A DNA stretch of 64,000 nt. Source: Pseudomonas sp. BP8 (GTDB taxonomy: Bacteria > Pseudomonadota > Gammaproteobacteria > Pseudomonadales > Pseudomonadaceae). The notes beneath the pieces are model-generated. The model searched no databases, had not been told where the DNA came from, and saw only the letters and a list, made by a program, of their open reading frames with translations. This document shows, in pieces, positions 25,494 through 35,900 of the stretch. A program made the translations under genes and the position numbers. The stretch spans positions 2,503,501-2,567,500 of the forward strand of contig NZ_JAGINK010000001.1 of assembly GCF_017875955.1 (NCBI RefSeq), read 5' to 3'. Position 1 is the stretch's first letter; every line of letters starts with the position of its first letter.

Positions 25494-27755
25494 ATGTACA
25501 AGGACCTGAAGTTTCCCATCCTCATCGTCCACCGGGCGATCAAGGCAGACAGCGTTGCCGGCGCGCGAATTCGCGGCATCGCTGATGAGCTGACCCAGGA
25601 CGGCTTCGCCATCCTCGCCGCAGCCGACCACGCCGAAGCGCGTCTGGTCGCCGCTACCCATCACGGCCTGGCCTGCATGCTGATCGCGGCCGAGGGCGTC
25701 GGTGAAAATACCCACTTGCTGCAAAACATGGCCGAGCTGATCGGCCTGGCTCGGCTGCGCGCGCCCGACCTGCCTATCTTCGCCCTTGGAGAGCAGGTGA
25801 CCCTGGAAAATGCCCCCGCTGAAGCGATGAGTGAACTGAACCAGTTGCGCGGCATTCTCTACCTGTTCGAAGACACCGTTCCGTTTCTCGCCCGCCAGGT
25901 TGCGCGTGCCGCGCACAGTTATCTGGATGGCCTGCTGCCGCCGTTCTTCAAGGCCCTGGTGCAGCATACCGCACAGTCCAACTACTCCTGGCACACCCCT
26001 GGCCACGGTGGCGGCGTGGCCTACCGCAAGAGCCCGGTCGGCCAGGCCTTTCATCAATTTTTCGGTGAGAACACGCTGCGCTCGGATTTATCGGTCTCGG
26101 TGCCCGAATTGGGCTCGCTGCTCGACCATACCGGACCGCTGGCAGCGGCTGAAGCACGGGCGGCGCGCAACTTTGGCGCCGATCACACCTTCTTCGTGAT
26201 CAACGGCACCTCGACTGCGAACAAGATCGTCTGGCACTCGATGGTCGCCCGCGAGGACCTGGTACTGGTCGACCGCAACTGCCACAAGTCGGTGGTTCAC
26301 GCGATCATCATGACCGGCGCCATCCCGCTCTATCTCTGCCCTGAGCGCAACGAACTGGGCATCATCGGGCCGATCCCGCTGAGCGAGTTCAGTGCTGAGT
26401 CGATCCAGGCGAAGATAGACGCCAACCCGCTGGCGCGCGGGCGACCTGCACGGATCAAGCTGGCGGTGGTGACCAATTCGACCTACGACGGGCTGTGCTA
26501 CCACGCCGGAATGATCAAACAGGCGTTGGCGGGCAGTGTCGAGGTGGTGCATTTCGACGAAGCGTGGTTCGCCTATGCCGCGTTTCATGAGTTCTTCGCC
26601 GGCCGCTACGCCATGGGCACAGCGCGCAGCGTCGACAGCCCGTTGCTGTTCAGTACCCACTCGACGCACAAGCTGCTCGCGGCGTTCAGCCAGGCGTCGA
26701 TGATCCACGTGCAGGATGGCGCTGCCCGCCCGCTCGACCGGGATCGCTTCAACGAAGCATTCATGATGCACACCTCAACCTCGCCGCAGTACAGCATCCT
26801 CGCCTCGCTCGACGTCGCCTCGGCCATGATGGAAGGGCCTGCCGGGCGCTCGTTGTTGCAGGAGATGTTCGATGAGGCGCTGAGCTTTCGCCGGGCGCTG
26901 GCCAAGCTGCGTGAGCACATCGCCGCCGACGATTGGTGGTTCAGCATCTGGCAGCCGGAAAGCGCCGAAGCCAATCAGCGCCTGGCGGCAGATGACTGGC
27001 TGTTGCAGCCCTCAGCACAGTGGCATGGATTTGGCGAAGTCGAGCCGGGCTATGTTCTGCTCGACCCGCTCAAGGTCACCCTGGTCATGCCAGGGCTGAG
27101 TGCCGGCGGGGCGCTGGGCGAGTACGGCATACCCGCTGCGGTGGTGAGCAAGTTTCTCTGGGAGCGTGGGCTGGTGGTGGAAAAGACCGGGCTGTACAGC
27201 TTCCTGGTGCTGTTCTCGATGGGTATCACCAAGGGCAAGTGGAGCACCTTGCTCACCGAGCTACTGGAGTTCAAACGCCATTATGCGGCCAATACCCCAC
27301 TCGCCTTGAGCTTGCCCAGTGTGGTGGCGCAGGCTTGCGCGCGGTATCAGGGGCTGGGTTTGCGTGACCTGTGCGACCAGTTGCATGAGTGCTACCGCAG
27401 CAATGCCACGGCCAAGCAGCTCAAGCGCTTGTTCACGCGCTTGCCGGAGGTTGCCATCAGCCCGGCCCAGGCTTACGACCACCTGGTCCGTGGCGAAATT
27501 GAAGCGGTGCCCGTGGAGGCCTTGCTCGGCAGGGTTTCGGCAGTGATGCTGGTACCGTACCCGCCGGGGATTCCGTTGATCATGCCGGGCGAACGCTTCA
27601 CCGAGGCAACGCGAGCGATCCTCGATTATCTGGCATTCGCCCGGGCCTTTGACCATGGTTTTCCTGGATTTGTCGCCGATGTCCATGGACTACAGAGCGA
27701 AGAGCAAGGCCCGGGGCAGGTCTATACGGTGGATTGCGTCAAGGAATGCGGATGA
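25494..27755 (+). CDS. ldcA: Fold-type I PLP lysine/arginine/ornithine decarboxylase, probably LdcA
   Basis: A 753-residue acid-type decarboxylase: N-terminal wing domain (to ~130), PLP domain with SWHTPGHGGGVAYRKSP, substrate/PLP motifs FFVINGTSTANK and VHFDEAWFAYAAFH, and the Schiff-base lysine Lys393 in STHSTHK; C-terminal domain afterwards. Length and position after dnaQ fit the Pseudomonas lysine decarboxylase LdcA, which makes cadaverine and, in P. aeruginosa, is part of arginine-controlled lysine catabolism. Substrate specificity cannot be proved from sequence alone; arginine or ornithine decarboxylation are alternatives. Its 3' end overlaps the convergent small gene by 17 bases. Confidence 0.88.
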   Translation: MYKDLKFPILIVHRAIKADSVAGARIRGIADELTQDGFAILAAADHAEARLVAATHHGLACMLIAAEGVGENTHLLQNMAELIGLARLRAPDLPIFALGEQVTLENAPAEAMSELNQLRGILYLFEDTVPFLARQVARAAHSYLDGLLPPFFKALVQHTAQSNYSWHTPGHGGGVAYRKSPVGQAFHQFFGENTLRSDLSVSVPELGSLLDHTGPLAAAEARAARNFGADHTFFVINGTSTANKIVWHSMVAREDLVLVDRNCHKSVVHAIIMTGAIPLYLCPERNELGIIGPIPLSEFSAESIQAKIDANPLARGRPARIKLAVVTNSTYDGLCYHAGMIKQALAGSVEVVHFDEAWFAYAAFHEFFAGRYAMGTARSVDSPLLFSTHSTHKLLAAFSQASMIHVQDGAARPLDRDRFNEAFMMHTSTSPQYSILASLDVASAMMEGPAGRSLLQEMFDEALSFRRALAKLREHIAADDWWFSIWQPESAEANQRLAADDWLLQPSAQWHGFGEVEPGYVLLDPLKVTLVMPGLSAGGALGEYGIPAAVVSKFLWERGLVVEKTGLYSFLVLFSMGITKGKWSTLLTELLEFKRHYAANTPLALSLPSVVAQACARYQGLGLRDLCDQLHECYRSNATAKQLKRLFTRLPEVAISPAQAYDHLVRGEIEAVPVEALLGRVSAVMLVPYPPGIPLIMPGERFTEATRAILDYLAFARAFDHGFPGFVADVHGLQSEEQGPGQVYTVDCVKECG

Positions 27756-27957
27756 TTTCCACGCCGCTCTGGGCCAGCTCGAAACGGTCCTCGCCCAGGT
27801 AGTTGACGCGGTCACCAATGGCCAGGCGGTAACTGGTGATTGGCGCGCTGAGCGCGCTGCCGTCGGCCTGGAGCGTGGACTCCTGGAATTCATGGACGGG
27901 GTAGATGCGGCCTTCGGCGTCACGGGCGTGGAATTGGCCGACCAGTACTGCTGCCAT
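27739..27957 (-). CDS. Small conserved protein of unknown function
   Basis: A 72-residue soluble protein (MAAVLVGQFHARDAEG... to GVEIIRIP) on the minus strand, overlapping the 3' end of ldcA by 17 bases. It looks like a compact beta-rich domain with YPVHEFQES and YRLAIGDRVNYLG segments, similar in feel to small Pseudomonas hypotheticals. ATG 27957 follows AGAGG in the mRNA with a long C-rich spacer; an alternative start at 28002 adds 15 residues. Function not recognised. Confidence 0.6.
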   Translation of the reverse strand: MAAVLVGQFHARDAEGRIYPVHEFQESTLQADGSALSAPITSYRLAIGDRVNYLGEDRFELAQSGVEIIRIP

Positions 27958-28114
27958 TTTGGGGGGAAACCTCTGAAAAATGTAAGAAATGTCTGCAGGC
28001 ATAGACCAGTGAAACCCGTGGGAAGTTTTCTATCAAGGGGAAAAAAACATCGGCGCCGAGGAACGGTCATCTATAACTACTAGGTCCATCAGCCAGCAGA
28101 GGTTGCAAATCGCC

Positions 28115-28675
28115 ATGAGCCAGGTGTATTCGGTAGCGGTCGTCGTCGGCAGCTTGCGCAAGGATTCCTACAATCGCAAGGTGGCCCGAGCCCTCAGCGA
28201 GCTGGCATCGTCCAGCCTTTCGCTGAAAATCGTCGAGATCGCCGACCTGCCTTTGTACAACGAAGATGTCGAGGCCAGCGGTGCCCCCGAGCCATGGAAA
28301 CGCTTTCGCGACGAGATCCGTCACAGTGATGCGGTGCTGTTTGTTACCCCGGAATACAACCGCTCGGTGCCAGGCTGCTTGAAAAATGCCATCGACGTTG
28401 GTTCGAGGCCTTACGGGCAGAGTGCCTGGGGAGGTAAGCCGACCGCTGTGGTCAGTGTGTCGCCGGGGGCAATTGGTGGTTTTGGCGCCAACCATGCGGT
28501 GCGTCAGTCGTTGGTGTTTCTCGACATGCCGTGTATGCAGATGCCCGAGGCCTACCTCGGCGGGGCGGCCAGTCTGTTCGAGGACTCGGGCAAGCTCAAT
28601 GACAAGACCCGGCCGTTCTTGCAGGCTTTCATCGACAAGTTTGCGGCATGGGTGAAGTTGAATCGGGCGGTTTGA
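28115..28675 (+). CDS. chrR: ChrR-type NADPH-dependent FMN reductase (quinone/chromate reductase)
   Basis: A 186-residue flavodoxin-fold reductase, very close to the P. putida ChrR I know in both length and sequence (MSQVYSVAVVVGSLRK start; TPEYNRSVPGCLKNAIDV; SPGAIGGFGANHAVRQSL). The GSLRK-SYNRK loop binds the FMN phosphate. Soluble quinone reductases of this family protect against redox cyclers and reduce chromate incidentally. ATG 28115 is preferred over TTG 28103 because AGAGG lies at proper spacing and known homologs start there. No operon partner. Confidence 0.92.
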   Translation: MSQVYSVAVVVGSLRKDSYNRKVARALSELASSSLSLKIVEIADLPLYNEDVEASGAPEPWKRFRDEIRHSDAVLFVTPEYNRSVPGCLKNAIDVGSRPYGQSAWGGKPTAVVSVSPGAIGGFGANHAVRQSLVFLDMPCMQMPEAYLGGAASLFEDSGKLNDKTRPFLQAFIDKFAAWVKLNRAV

Positions 28676-28704
28676 ACGGTGCTTGAGTCATGCACATGAC
28701 GGCA

Positions 28705-28775
28705 TTTTCGCGAGGCAAGCCTTGCTCCTACAGGGTCTGTGCACGTCCTGTAGGAGGGGGCTTGCCCCGCGAAAA
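28705..28775. repeat. REP palindrome between chrR and phnX
   Basis: Imperfect inverted repeat with arms at 28705-28734 and 28747-28775, same REP family as inside the 11-13 kb element (core CTGTAGGAG...GCTTGCCCCGCG). It separates two converging genes and may serve as a bidirectional transcript end. Confidence 0.8.
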
Positions 28776-28807
28776 GGCCAGAGCGGGTAGCACTGTTTCC
28801 GCCCGGG

Positions 28808-29635
28808 TCAAACCGACTGCGGCATCTCCCCCTTGGCCAGCCGCCGGTTGATATCGGCGATCACCTCGGGCAGTTCGTTGATGGTGTCGATCAGGTAATG
28901 CGGTCGCGACCCTGCAAACAGCGTATGGATCCGCGCCCGCTCAGCTTCCAGCTGCTCGGCACTCAACGCCTGGTATCCCTCCCAGGTCTGCCCCAGGGCA
29001 TTGCCCGAACAGACCAGCGCCACCGTCCACATCCCCGCGCGACGACCTTCGAGAATCCCCGGTACGGTATCGTCAACCTTGACGCAGGCTGCTACATCAT
29101 CAATGCCCAGGGCGATCACGTTGGCCAGGGCCTGGGCCGGCCACGGACGACCATTCGGGGTTTCATCGGTGGCCACCACATGGTCGGCCACGTAGCCATT
29201 CTGCCTGGCCAGCTCCACCACTTTATCCATCACCACCTTCGGATAACCCGAGCAGGAGCCGATCTTCAGGCCCTCGTTGCGCAGCCTGGTCAGGGTATCC
29301 AGGGCGCCCGGGATCAACGCCGAGTGCACGGCGATCTTTTCGATCTGCAGCGGCATGAAGCGATTGTAGAGTGCGGTCACGTCGTCATCGGTAGGGGTGC
29401 GGCCGAACACCTTGCGATAGCGTTCAGCGATTGCCGGCTGATCACACAGGGTGCGGATATGGTCCCACTTGCCCATGCCCATAGGGCCACGGGCTTCTTC
29501 GATGGAAACCTCGACATCGAACTCGGCAAAGGCTTCAACAAAGATCTGGGTCGGCGCGAAAGAGCCGAAGTCGACCACGGTGCCGGCCCAGTCAAGGATC
29601 GCGGCTTGCAGGCAGGTAGGGTTGCTGTAGTTCAT
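28808..29635 (-). CDS. phnX: PhnX, phosphonoacetaldehyde hydrolase
   Basis: A 275-residue HAD-superfamily enzyme. Nucleophile motif [11 protein letters not shown] (Asp15), a lysine in MGMGKWDHI (Lys56) in the place of the Schiff-base lysine of known phosphonatases, [11 protein letters not shown] motif II/III and KVDDTVPGI motif IV. Cleaves the C-P bond of phosphonoacetaldehyde to acetaldehyde and phosphate, second step of 2-aminoethylphosphonate breakdown. Directly downstream of phnW (30-bp gap), same strand. Confidence 0.95.
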   Translation of the reverse strand: MNYSNPTCLQAAILDWAGTVVDFGSFAPTQIFVEAFAEFDVEVSIEEARGPMGMGKWDHIRTLCDQPAIAERYRKVFGRTPTDDDVTALYNRFMPLQIEKIAVHSALIPGALDTLTRLRNEGLKIGSCSGYPKVVMDKVVELARQNGYVADHVVATDETPNGRPWPAQALANVIALGIDDVAACVKVDDTVPGILEGRRAGMWTVALVCSGNALGQTWEGYQALSAEQLEAERARIHTLFAGSRPHYLIDTINELPEVIADINRRLAKGEMPQSV

Positions 29636-29665
29636 GTCCGTTAATCCTTGCTCAGGTAGTCGAAA

Positions 29666-30772
29666 TCAGATGTCCAGCACTTCCATTTCTCGCAGCACTT
29701 CGGCCACGGCATTGACGGCGGCCTGCATGCCGTCCGGGCCTACCACGCCGATGCAGCCGACGCGGAAGGTCTCGACCTGGGTCAGCTTGCCAGGGTAGAG
29801 GATGAAACCCTTGGCCTTGACCCGCTCGTAAAAGTCCTTGAACTGATAGCGGGGGTCACTCGGCGCGTGGAAAGTGACGATGATCGGTGCCTGGATTGCG
29901 GCCGGCAGGAAGCTGCGCAGGCCAATCGCGGCCATGCCGTCGAGCAGCGTCTTGCAGTTGTCCGCATAGCGCTGGTGACGTGCCGGCAGACCACCTTCTT
30001 CGTTGTACTGTTGCAGTGCCTCATGCAGGGCGGCAACGACGTGGGTTGGCGGCGTGAAGCGCCATTGGCCGGTCTTGGCCATGTAGCTGTGCTGGTCGTG
30101 CAGGTCCATCGCCAGTGAGGGCGAATTGCCTTCGGCAGCCGCCAGGGCGTGCTTCTCGGCGAACACGAAGCCCATGCCGGGTACGCCTTCCAGGCACTTG
30201 CCGGAAGCTGCGACCAGTGCCTCGAAGGGCACTTCACGCGCGTCGATGGGGAGTGCGCCGAACGAGCTCATGGCATCGATGATCAGGCGCTTGCCGTGGC
30301 CTTTGACCACCTGGGCGATGTCTGCCAGCGGATTGAGAATGCCGGTGCTGGTCTCGCAGTGGATCAGCGCCACGTGGCTGATGGCCGGATCGGCCAGCAG
30401 CAGGCGATCGACGTCGGCGGCGGTGGTCGGCTGATCTTCCGCCGTTTCAAAGGTGCTGTAGCGGCGCCCGAGTACCTTGCAGATCTTCGCCAGGCGTTGG
30501 CCATAAGCACCGTTGATCAGCACCAGGACCTTGCCATCGCGCGGCACCAGGGTGCCGATGGCGGCTTCTACGGCAAAGGTACCGCTGCCTTGCAGGGGCA
30601 CGCAGTGGTGGCTGGCACTGGCGTTCATGATCGCCAGCAGTTGCTCGCAGACACTGGCGGTCAGTTGGTTGAAGTCGCGGTCCCATGAACCCCAGTCCAC
30701 CAGCATGGCTTGGCGGGTACGGGACGAGGTGGTCAATGGGCCGGGGGTCAGCAGGATCGGGGCGTTGCTCAT
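29666..30772 (-). CDS. phnW: PhnW, 2-aminoethylphosphonate-pyruvate transaminase
   Basis: A 368-residue class V PLP aminotransferase. PLP Asp in [12 protein letters not shown] (residues 164-175), the Schiff-base Lys192 in [14 protein letters not shown], and LTPGPLTTS at the N terminus are diagnostic. Converts 2-aminoethylphosphonate and pyruvate to phosphonoacetaldehyde and alanine. ATG 30772 has AGGA upstream; the frame extends 15 bases further without a ribosome site. Co-transcribed with phnX; the divergent LysR gene is the likely regulator. No phosphonate transporter is nearby. Confidence 0.95.
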   Translation of the reverse strand: MSNAPILLTPGPLTTSSRTRQAMLVDWGSWDRDFNQLTASVCEQLLAIMNASASHHCVPLQGSGTFAVEAAIGTLVPRDGKVLVLINGAYGQRLAKICKVLGRRYSTFETAEDQPTTAADVDRLLLADPAISHVALIHCETSTGILNPLADIAQVVKGHGKRLIIDAMSSFGALPIDAREVPFEALVAASGKCLEGVPGMGFVFAEKHALAAAEGNSPSLAMDLHDQHSYMAKTGQWRFTPPTHVVAALHEALQQYNEEGGLPARHQRYADNCKTLLDGMAAIGLRSFLPAAIQAPIIVTFHAPSDPRYQFKDFYERVKAKGFILYPGKLTQVETFRVGCIGVVGPDGMQAAVNAVAEVLREMEVLDI

Positions 30773-30856
30773 TGCGTGGTTCCTCACAAGCTGGGGGATC
30801 AGCCGGAAAATCTGGCGCTGAAACTACGGGGCCTAGGTTGCAATTCGCGCCATCAT

Positions 30857-30871
30857 CAATCAAATTGTTTG
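30857..30871. promoter_or_regulatory. LysR-type operator candidate between phnW and the LysR gene
   Basis: In the 132-bp divergent gap (30773-30904) a 15-base imperfect palindrome CAATCAAATTGTTTG (12 of 15 symmetric) lies 33 bases before the LysR start. Position and AT-rich dyad fit an autoregulatory LysR box shared with the phnW promoter. Confidence 0.4.
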
Positions 30872-30904
30872 TTGTTATGCCAGCCATAAGTCAGGCCGAT
30901 AGAT

Positions 30905-31768
30905 ATGAACCTGTTTCAGCTCCGCGCATTTGATGCCGTTGCCCGCGAGGGCAGCTTTACCCGTGCCGCGGCGCGGCTGTTCATCAGCCAGCCGGCGGTG
31001 ACCGGGCACGTCAAGGCGCTTGAGGAGCACTACCAGATCACCCTGTTGCGGCGCACGGCGCGCCGGGTCGAGCTGACCGAGGAAGGCACCCGCCTGGCCG
31101 CCATTACTCGCGCCATGTTTGGCTTGGCGGAAGAGGCTCAGGCGATGCTCGAAGCCAATCGCCAGTTGCTGACCGGGCGTCTGGAAGTGGCTGCCGACGG
31201 GCCGCATCGGGTCATGCCGATGCTGGCGGTATTGCGTGAGCGGTATCCAGGGATCACCGTCAACCTGCGCTTGGGCAATGCTCAGGAGACCCTTGCCGCG
31301 TTGCTCTCCGAGCACGCCGACGTTGCCGTGCTGACCGAGATCGAACCGCGCAAGGGCCTGCACTTGCAGAGCCTGTGCCAGTCACGTCTGTGTGCGTTGC
31401 TGCCGGTCAACCATGCTTGGGCCAGCCTTGAGCACGAGCTGCCGCTCGACGCGCTGCACCAGCAGATCATGGTCCTGCGCGAACCTTCTTCGACCACCCG
31501 GCAGACCTTCGACCGTGCCTGCGCCGGGGCTAAAGTACAGCCACGGGTGCTGCTTGAGCTCGACAGCCGCGAAGCGGTCACCGAGGCGGTGGCAGCGCAG
31601 TTGGGGATCGGTGTGGTGTCGTCGACCGAAGTGGCGAATGACCCGCGGGTGCTGGCGCGGCCGCTGGCCGGGCCTGGGCTGGTCAACCAGCACATGCTCG
31701 GCTGCCTGGAGCGGCGCCGTGAGCTGCGCCTGATCCAGGCCTTTCTCAGCCTGGCTGACGACGTGTGA
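30905..31768 (+). CDS. LysR-family regulator divergent from phnWX
   Basis: A 287-residue LysR-type regulator: N-terminal winged HTH (LRAFDAVAREGSFTRAAARLFISQPAVTGHVKALE) and a C-terminal periplasmic-binding-like effector domain starting ~residue 90. By position it probably activates phnWX in response to 2-aminoethylphosphonate or a metabolite, as reported for LysR regulators of phosphonate genes in Pseudomonas. This is inference from context. Confidence 0.9.
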   Translation: MNLFQLRAFDAVAREGSFTRAAARLFISQPAVTGHVKALEEHYQITLLRRTARRVELTEEGTRLAAITRAMFGLAEEAQAMLEANRQLLTGRLEVAADGPHRVMPMLAVLRERYPGITVNLRLGNAQETLAALLSEHADVAVLTEIEPRKGLHLQSLCQSRLCALLPVNHAWASLEHELPLDALHQQIMVLREPSSTTRQTFDRACAGAKVQPRVLLELDSREAVTEAVAAQLGIGVVSSTEVANDPRVLARPLAGPGLVNQHMLGCLERRRELRLIQAFLSLADDV

Positions 31769-31802
31769 GGCGGGGCTGGCGTTTTTTCTGCGCGGCCCTA
31801 AG

Positions 31803-32855
31803 ATGGCCGGCATAGAGCAACCTGGACGGCTGATGAGCGAGAAAGACACCATCTCCATGCAACTGGTGCGCGAAGCGCTGTTGCAGACCTGCCCGGCGGG
31901 CCAGGCCGACACCGCGCTGCTGGCCCAGGCGGGGATCGATCCAGGCGAGCTCGAGCGGCCTGACGCACGCGTCAGCGCCAGCGCCTATGCGCAACTTTGG
32001 CGGGTGCTGGCGCGGCGCTGCAACGACGAGTTCTTCGCCATGGACCCCCGCGGCCTGCGCAGTGGCAGCCTGGCGTTCATGTGTCGGGCGAGCATGACCC
32101 AGCCAACCCTGGGCGCCGGCCTGGATACCGCGCTGGGCTTTCTCTCGCTGATGCTTGAAGACCTGCAGCCGAGCCTTGTCCGTCAGCAGAGCCTGGCCGA
32201 GATCGTCATCGGCGAACCGCGTGACGCACCGCGCCGTGCCTTCACCTACTTCACCTTCTGGATGATCGTCCATGGAGTGGCCTGTTGGCTGGCTGGTCGG
32301 CGCATCCCGATCGTGGCCATTGACCTGCGCTGCGCCGAGCCGCCGTTCTGCGATGACTATCGGGTGATGTTCTCCGAGAACCTGCAGTTCCAACGGCCGC
32401 GCACGCGCATGATCATCGCCGCCGATTGCCTCGACCTGCCGCTCAAGCGCAGCCCCGAGGAGCTGCAGCGGTTTCTCGCCGAAGCACCGGGCAACATCCT
32501 GGTCAAGTACCGCGACCCGGCAAGCCTGGCCCGGCGCCTGCGGCACGACCTGCGCCAGCTCGATCCCGCCCAGTGGCCCGACGCCGACAGCCTGGCGCGA
32601 GGCCTGTGCCTGTCGCCCTCGACCCTGCGTCGTCGCTTGGCAGAAGAAGGGCAGACTTACCAAGGCTTGAAGGACAGCGTGCGGCGCGAGCTGGCGATTG
32701 CCTGGCTGGCCGAGGAGCACTTGAGCCTGGTCGAGATCGCCGAGCGCCTCGGCTTTGCCGACAGCAGCTCGTTCTACAAGGCATTTCGCAAATGGTGTGG
32801 CTGCAACCCCGGCCACTACCGGACGCTGATGACTGAACTGCCCGGCGCTGGCTGA
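31803..32855 (+). CDS. AraC-family regulator (N-terminal arabinose-binding-like domain)
   Basis: A protein of 340-350 residues. The C-terminal ~95 residues form two AraC HTH motifs (RGLCLSPSTLRRRLAEEGQTYQ and LVEIAERLGFADSSSFYKAFRKWCG), the second being the classic AraC signature; the N-terminal part fits the ligand-binding domain seen in OruR/ArgR-type AraC regulators. Two starts are possible: ATG 31803 and ATG 31833 (MSEKDTIS), the latter more typical. It is on the same strand as the downstream acyl-CoA operon and is its most plausible regulator, although the giant gene 32955-37445 intervenes. Confidence 0.85.
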   Translation: MAGIEQPGRLMSEKDTISMQLVREALLQTCPAGQADTALLAQAGIDPGELERPDARVSASAYAQLWRVLARRCNDEFFAMDPRGLRSGSLAFMCRASMTQPTLGAGLDTALGFLSLMLEDLQPSLVRQQSLAEIVIGEPRDAPRRAFTYFTFWMIVHGVACWLAGRRIPIVAIDLRCAEPPFCDDYRVMFSENLQFQRPRTRMIIAADCLDLPLKRSPEELQRFLAEAPGNILVKYRDPASLARRLRHDLRQLDPAQWPDADSLARGLCLSPSTLRRRLAEEGQTYQGLKDSVRRELAIAWLAEEHLSLVEIAERLGFADSSSFYKAFRKWCGCNPGHYRTLMTELPGAG

Positions 32856-32954
32856 GCGCCGTCGAGTACTGGCTCAGGAGGGTTTTCCTGCTTAAGGCAT
32901 GCTGGGTTTTGCCCGAGGGTTGATGTCTCAACTCGGCCCAAGGTGTACCCACCC

Positions 32955-35900
32955 ATGACTCAAGCAGTTGCCGCCTCGCTCCCAACCATCGAACAGCGGA
33001 TTGCGAGCGCCACCGATGACCACATCGCCAGCCACTTGCCCAGTTGGCTCAAGCAGGCCTCGCCAGCGCAGATCAATACCTTGCGGGCAAGCTTCAAGGC
33101 GCACCGTGCTGCCCAGCAGCGCCTGCGTGTGCAGACCCTCGAGCTGATCCCTCTGCAGCAGTTCGCCAGAATGCACCTGGTCAGCGTGCTGCCAGGGCCG
33201 GGTACATTCGATGAGCTCGAGTGGTTGGAGGTGCATCGGCGTTTCAGCGTTCCGGTCGGCATCGGCTTGCCGCGTGATGAGATCATTCTGCGGCGCCAGC
33301 CTGCGCTATTGCGGCTGATGCAGAACTTCCGGCAAGGGGCGTCGTTCTACGAGGGCAGCGGCCTGGTGGCCAGGGGCAGCGAACGGCTACTGTCGCCGAA
33401 TCTCGACGACCTGCTGAAGCAATGCCGCCAGCTGGACGTCGGCGGCCAGTACCAACACCTGCTGGACAGTGTATTCGGCACGGCTGCTCAAGCTGCCCTC
33501 ATTGAGGACAAACGTTCGGGCCTCAAACTGGCTACCGAAATCGCTGCATTGATGGGCGAGCTCAATGCCCATGAGCAGATTGCCTTGCGCGAGGTGGCGC
33601 ATGGCGGCGCTGACCTCAGTCAGCACGTGTTGCGCGGCTATCCCGGCAGGTTACAGATACTGGGCTGCGCCGTGATCGATGCGATGACGATCCAGCTGCG
33701 CGGCGGCCAAGACGACAAACCGGGCGTGATCCTCTATCTGCCCAGCGACCCTCAGCGAGCGCTACGCCGCTTCGACTCCTGGTCAGCCATGACCAGTCAT
33801 CTGCTGCGAGCGCTGCGCAAGGACGACTACCGGCAGTATTTCAGTCAACTGATCAGCCTCGATGAGCGGCCCGAGTTCCTCCACACGCTTGGCCTGCGAC
33901 TCAAGGATGACCAGCCGGATCTCGAACTGGAAGCCGCCAGTGGTGAGGAAGATGTCTTCGCCGGCCTGGTCAGCCAGCAGATTCAGCGGGTCAAGGATGA
34001 TGCACGGCTGCTGCTGGTGCCCACTGCCGAGCTCGAGCGCGCCGCTTCCAGGGCCCGACTCGACACGTGGAAGTCTGCAGGGCTCGGCCTGCTCAATCTG
34101 GCTGGTTTGTTCATCCCGGTGGTCGGAGAAATTCTCCTTGGGCAACTGGTCGTGCAGACCGTGGCGCAGGTCTACGAGGGCGCTGCTGACTGGTCGCACG
34201 GGCATCAGCATGAAGCCCTCGAGCACATGCTCGGCGTCGCGGAAACGCTGGCGGTAGCAGCTGCAGTGGCCGGTGGTGCAACGATCGTGGCGCGTGGCTT
34301 TAGCCGTAGCCAACTGGTCGACCAGCTTGAACCGGTCAGCTTGGGCGAACAAGGTACGCGACTCTGGCAGCCTGATTTGAGCGTCTACGTGTCTTCGCCG
34401 GAAGATGCCACGCAGCAGGCGGATGGCCTGTACGGGGCTGGCCCACGACGCTGGATGCGCCACGCAACGGGCTATCTGGAGTTGCATCGGCCGGAGCCAG
34501 ACGGCCCTTGGCGTGTGCGCCATCCCCAGCGCGAGCTGGCATATGGCCCCATCGTCGAACACAACGGCGAGCGCAGTTGGCGGCTACGGCGCGAACGTCC
34601 GCTGGAATGGGATGACAGCGCGCAAATGTTGCAAGCCCTGTGGCCTGAACCCGTGCCGCTGGACAGCCGCCGGGCTGCGCAAATCTTGCAGGTGGCCGGC
34701 GTCGATCTTGACGCCTTGCGTGCGGTACTCGTGGAGGGACGCCCGATACCCTTCAATCTGCGTGACACGCTTTCGCGCTTCGAGGCCGATGCCCGTATCG
34801 ACGCGTTTTTCCAGCGTCTGAAACAGGGCGCGGTGGTTAGTGATGATGCACCGTTGGAGCAGTGGTGCCGGGCGCAAGCGGTTATCGCCGAGCTACCCGT
34901 CGACCTGCAGCGCGAACGAGTGCTCGAGCAGGCACCGCTGTTGCGGGCGGGCCTGCTCGAGCATCTGACGCAGGTGCCGATGAGCCAGGATCACTTGGTC
35001 AGCCTGATTCAGCAGGACTATCCGGGGCTGCCGCCGCTCTATGTTCAGCAGTTGCTGGCAGAGGTAAGCCAGGTGCAGCGTAGCCTGGCTGACGTCGAAG
35101 CGCGTGTGCCTCTGCAGCAGGGACTGCGGGCGCGGGCCTTGTTGCAACAGGCACGGCTGTCGCGGGGTATGGAAGGGCTGTATCTGCACAGTGCTTATAG
35201 CAATGAAACGGGCGAACTGGTGTTCGCCCTGCTGAGGCGCCTGGACAACTGGCCACGGGCGGTCAACCTCGAGTTGCGCGAAGGCACGGTAGGTGGGCGC
35301 TTGCTGGCGGTGCTCGATCCTCAGGGGAAAGCCGCCGAGCGTATCGTGCTGGTCTATCGACAAGGGCGATTCAGCCTGTATGACGCGAATGGCCGCCCGG
35401 CCAGTGTCGAGGTCGCCGAACCTGCGGATATCTTCCAGGCAGTTGCGGCGTCGTTGTCATCCGAGCAACGCGCAAAGCTGGAAATTGCCGGAAATGACAG
35501 CGCCGTGCGGTTGCGCGCCAAGCTGCAGCAACGCGTGCCCCAGCGCCGTTTGCAGACTTTGCAACTGCTGGGCTGGCGGGAGGCGCCAAGCGCTTTCAAC
35601 CCGGGCACTCGGCTGCCTGATGGGCGCGTTGGTTACATGCTCAGCGGCCGTGCCCACGGGCGCGGGGGCACGCGTCAGATGCTCCGCGAACGCCTGCGCA
35701 GCCTTTATTGGGGGCTTGATGAACAGCGTCTGGACGAGCAGCTGGAGGTTTTGCTGCGACGCCCTGGCTCGCCCTTTGAGCTACTGCTTGAGCAGGAAGA
35801 GCACTATGCTCGGCTTGATCAGGCACTGAATCGTTGGGAGAGTGCCGAGCTTAGCGTCTCAAGACAGGCCTTTCGCCGCCAGATTGGCGACCGCTTGCGC

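Noticed and set aside
32852..32877. CTGAGC/GCTCAG stem after the AraC gene as a terminator
   Set aside because: Short stem, 14-base loop and poor U-tract; evidence too weak to list.
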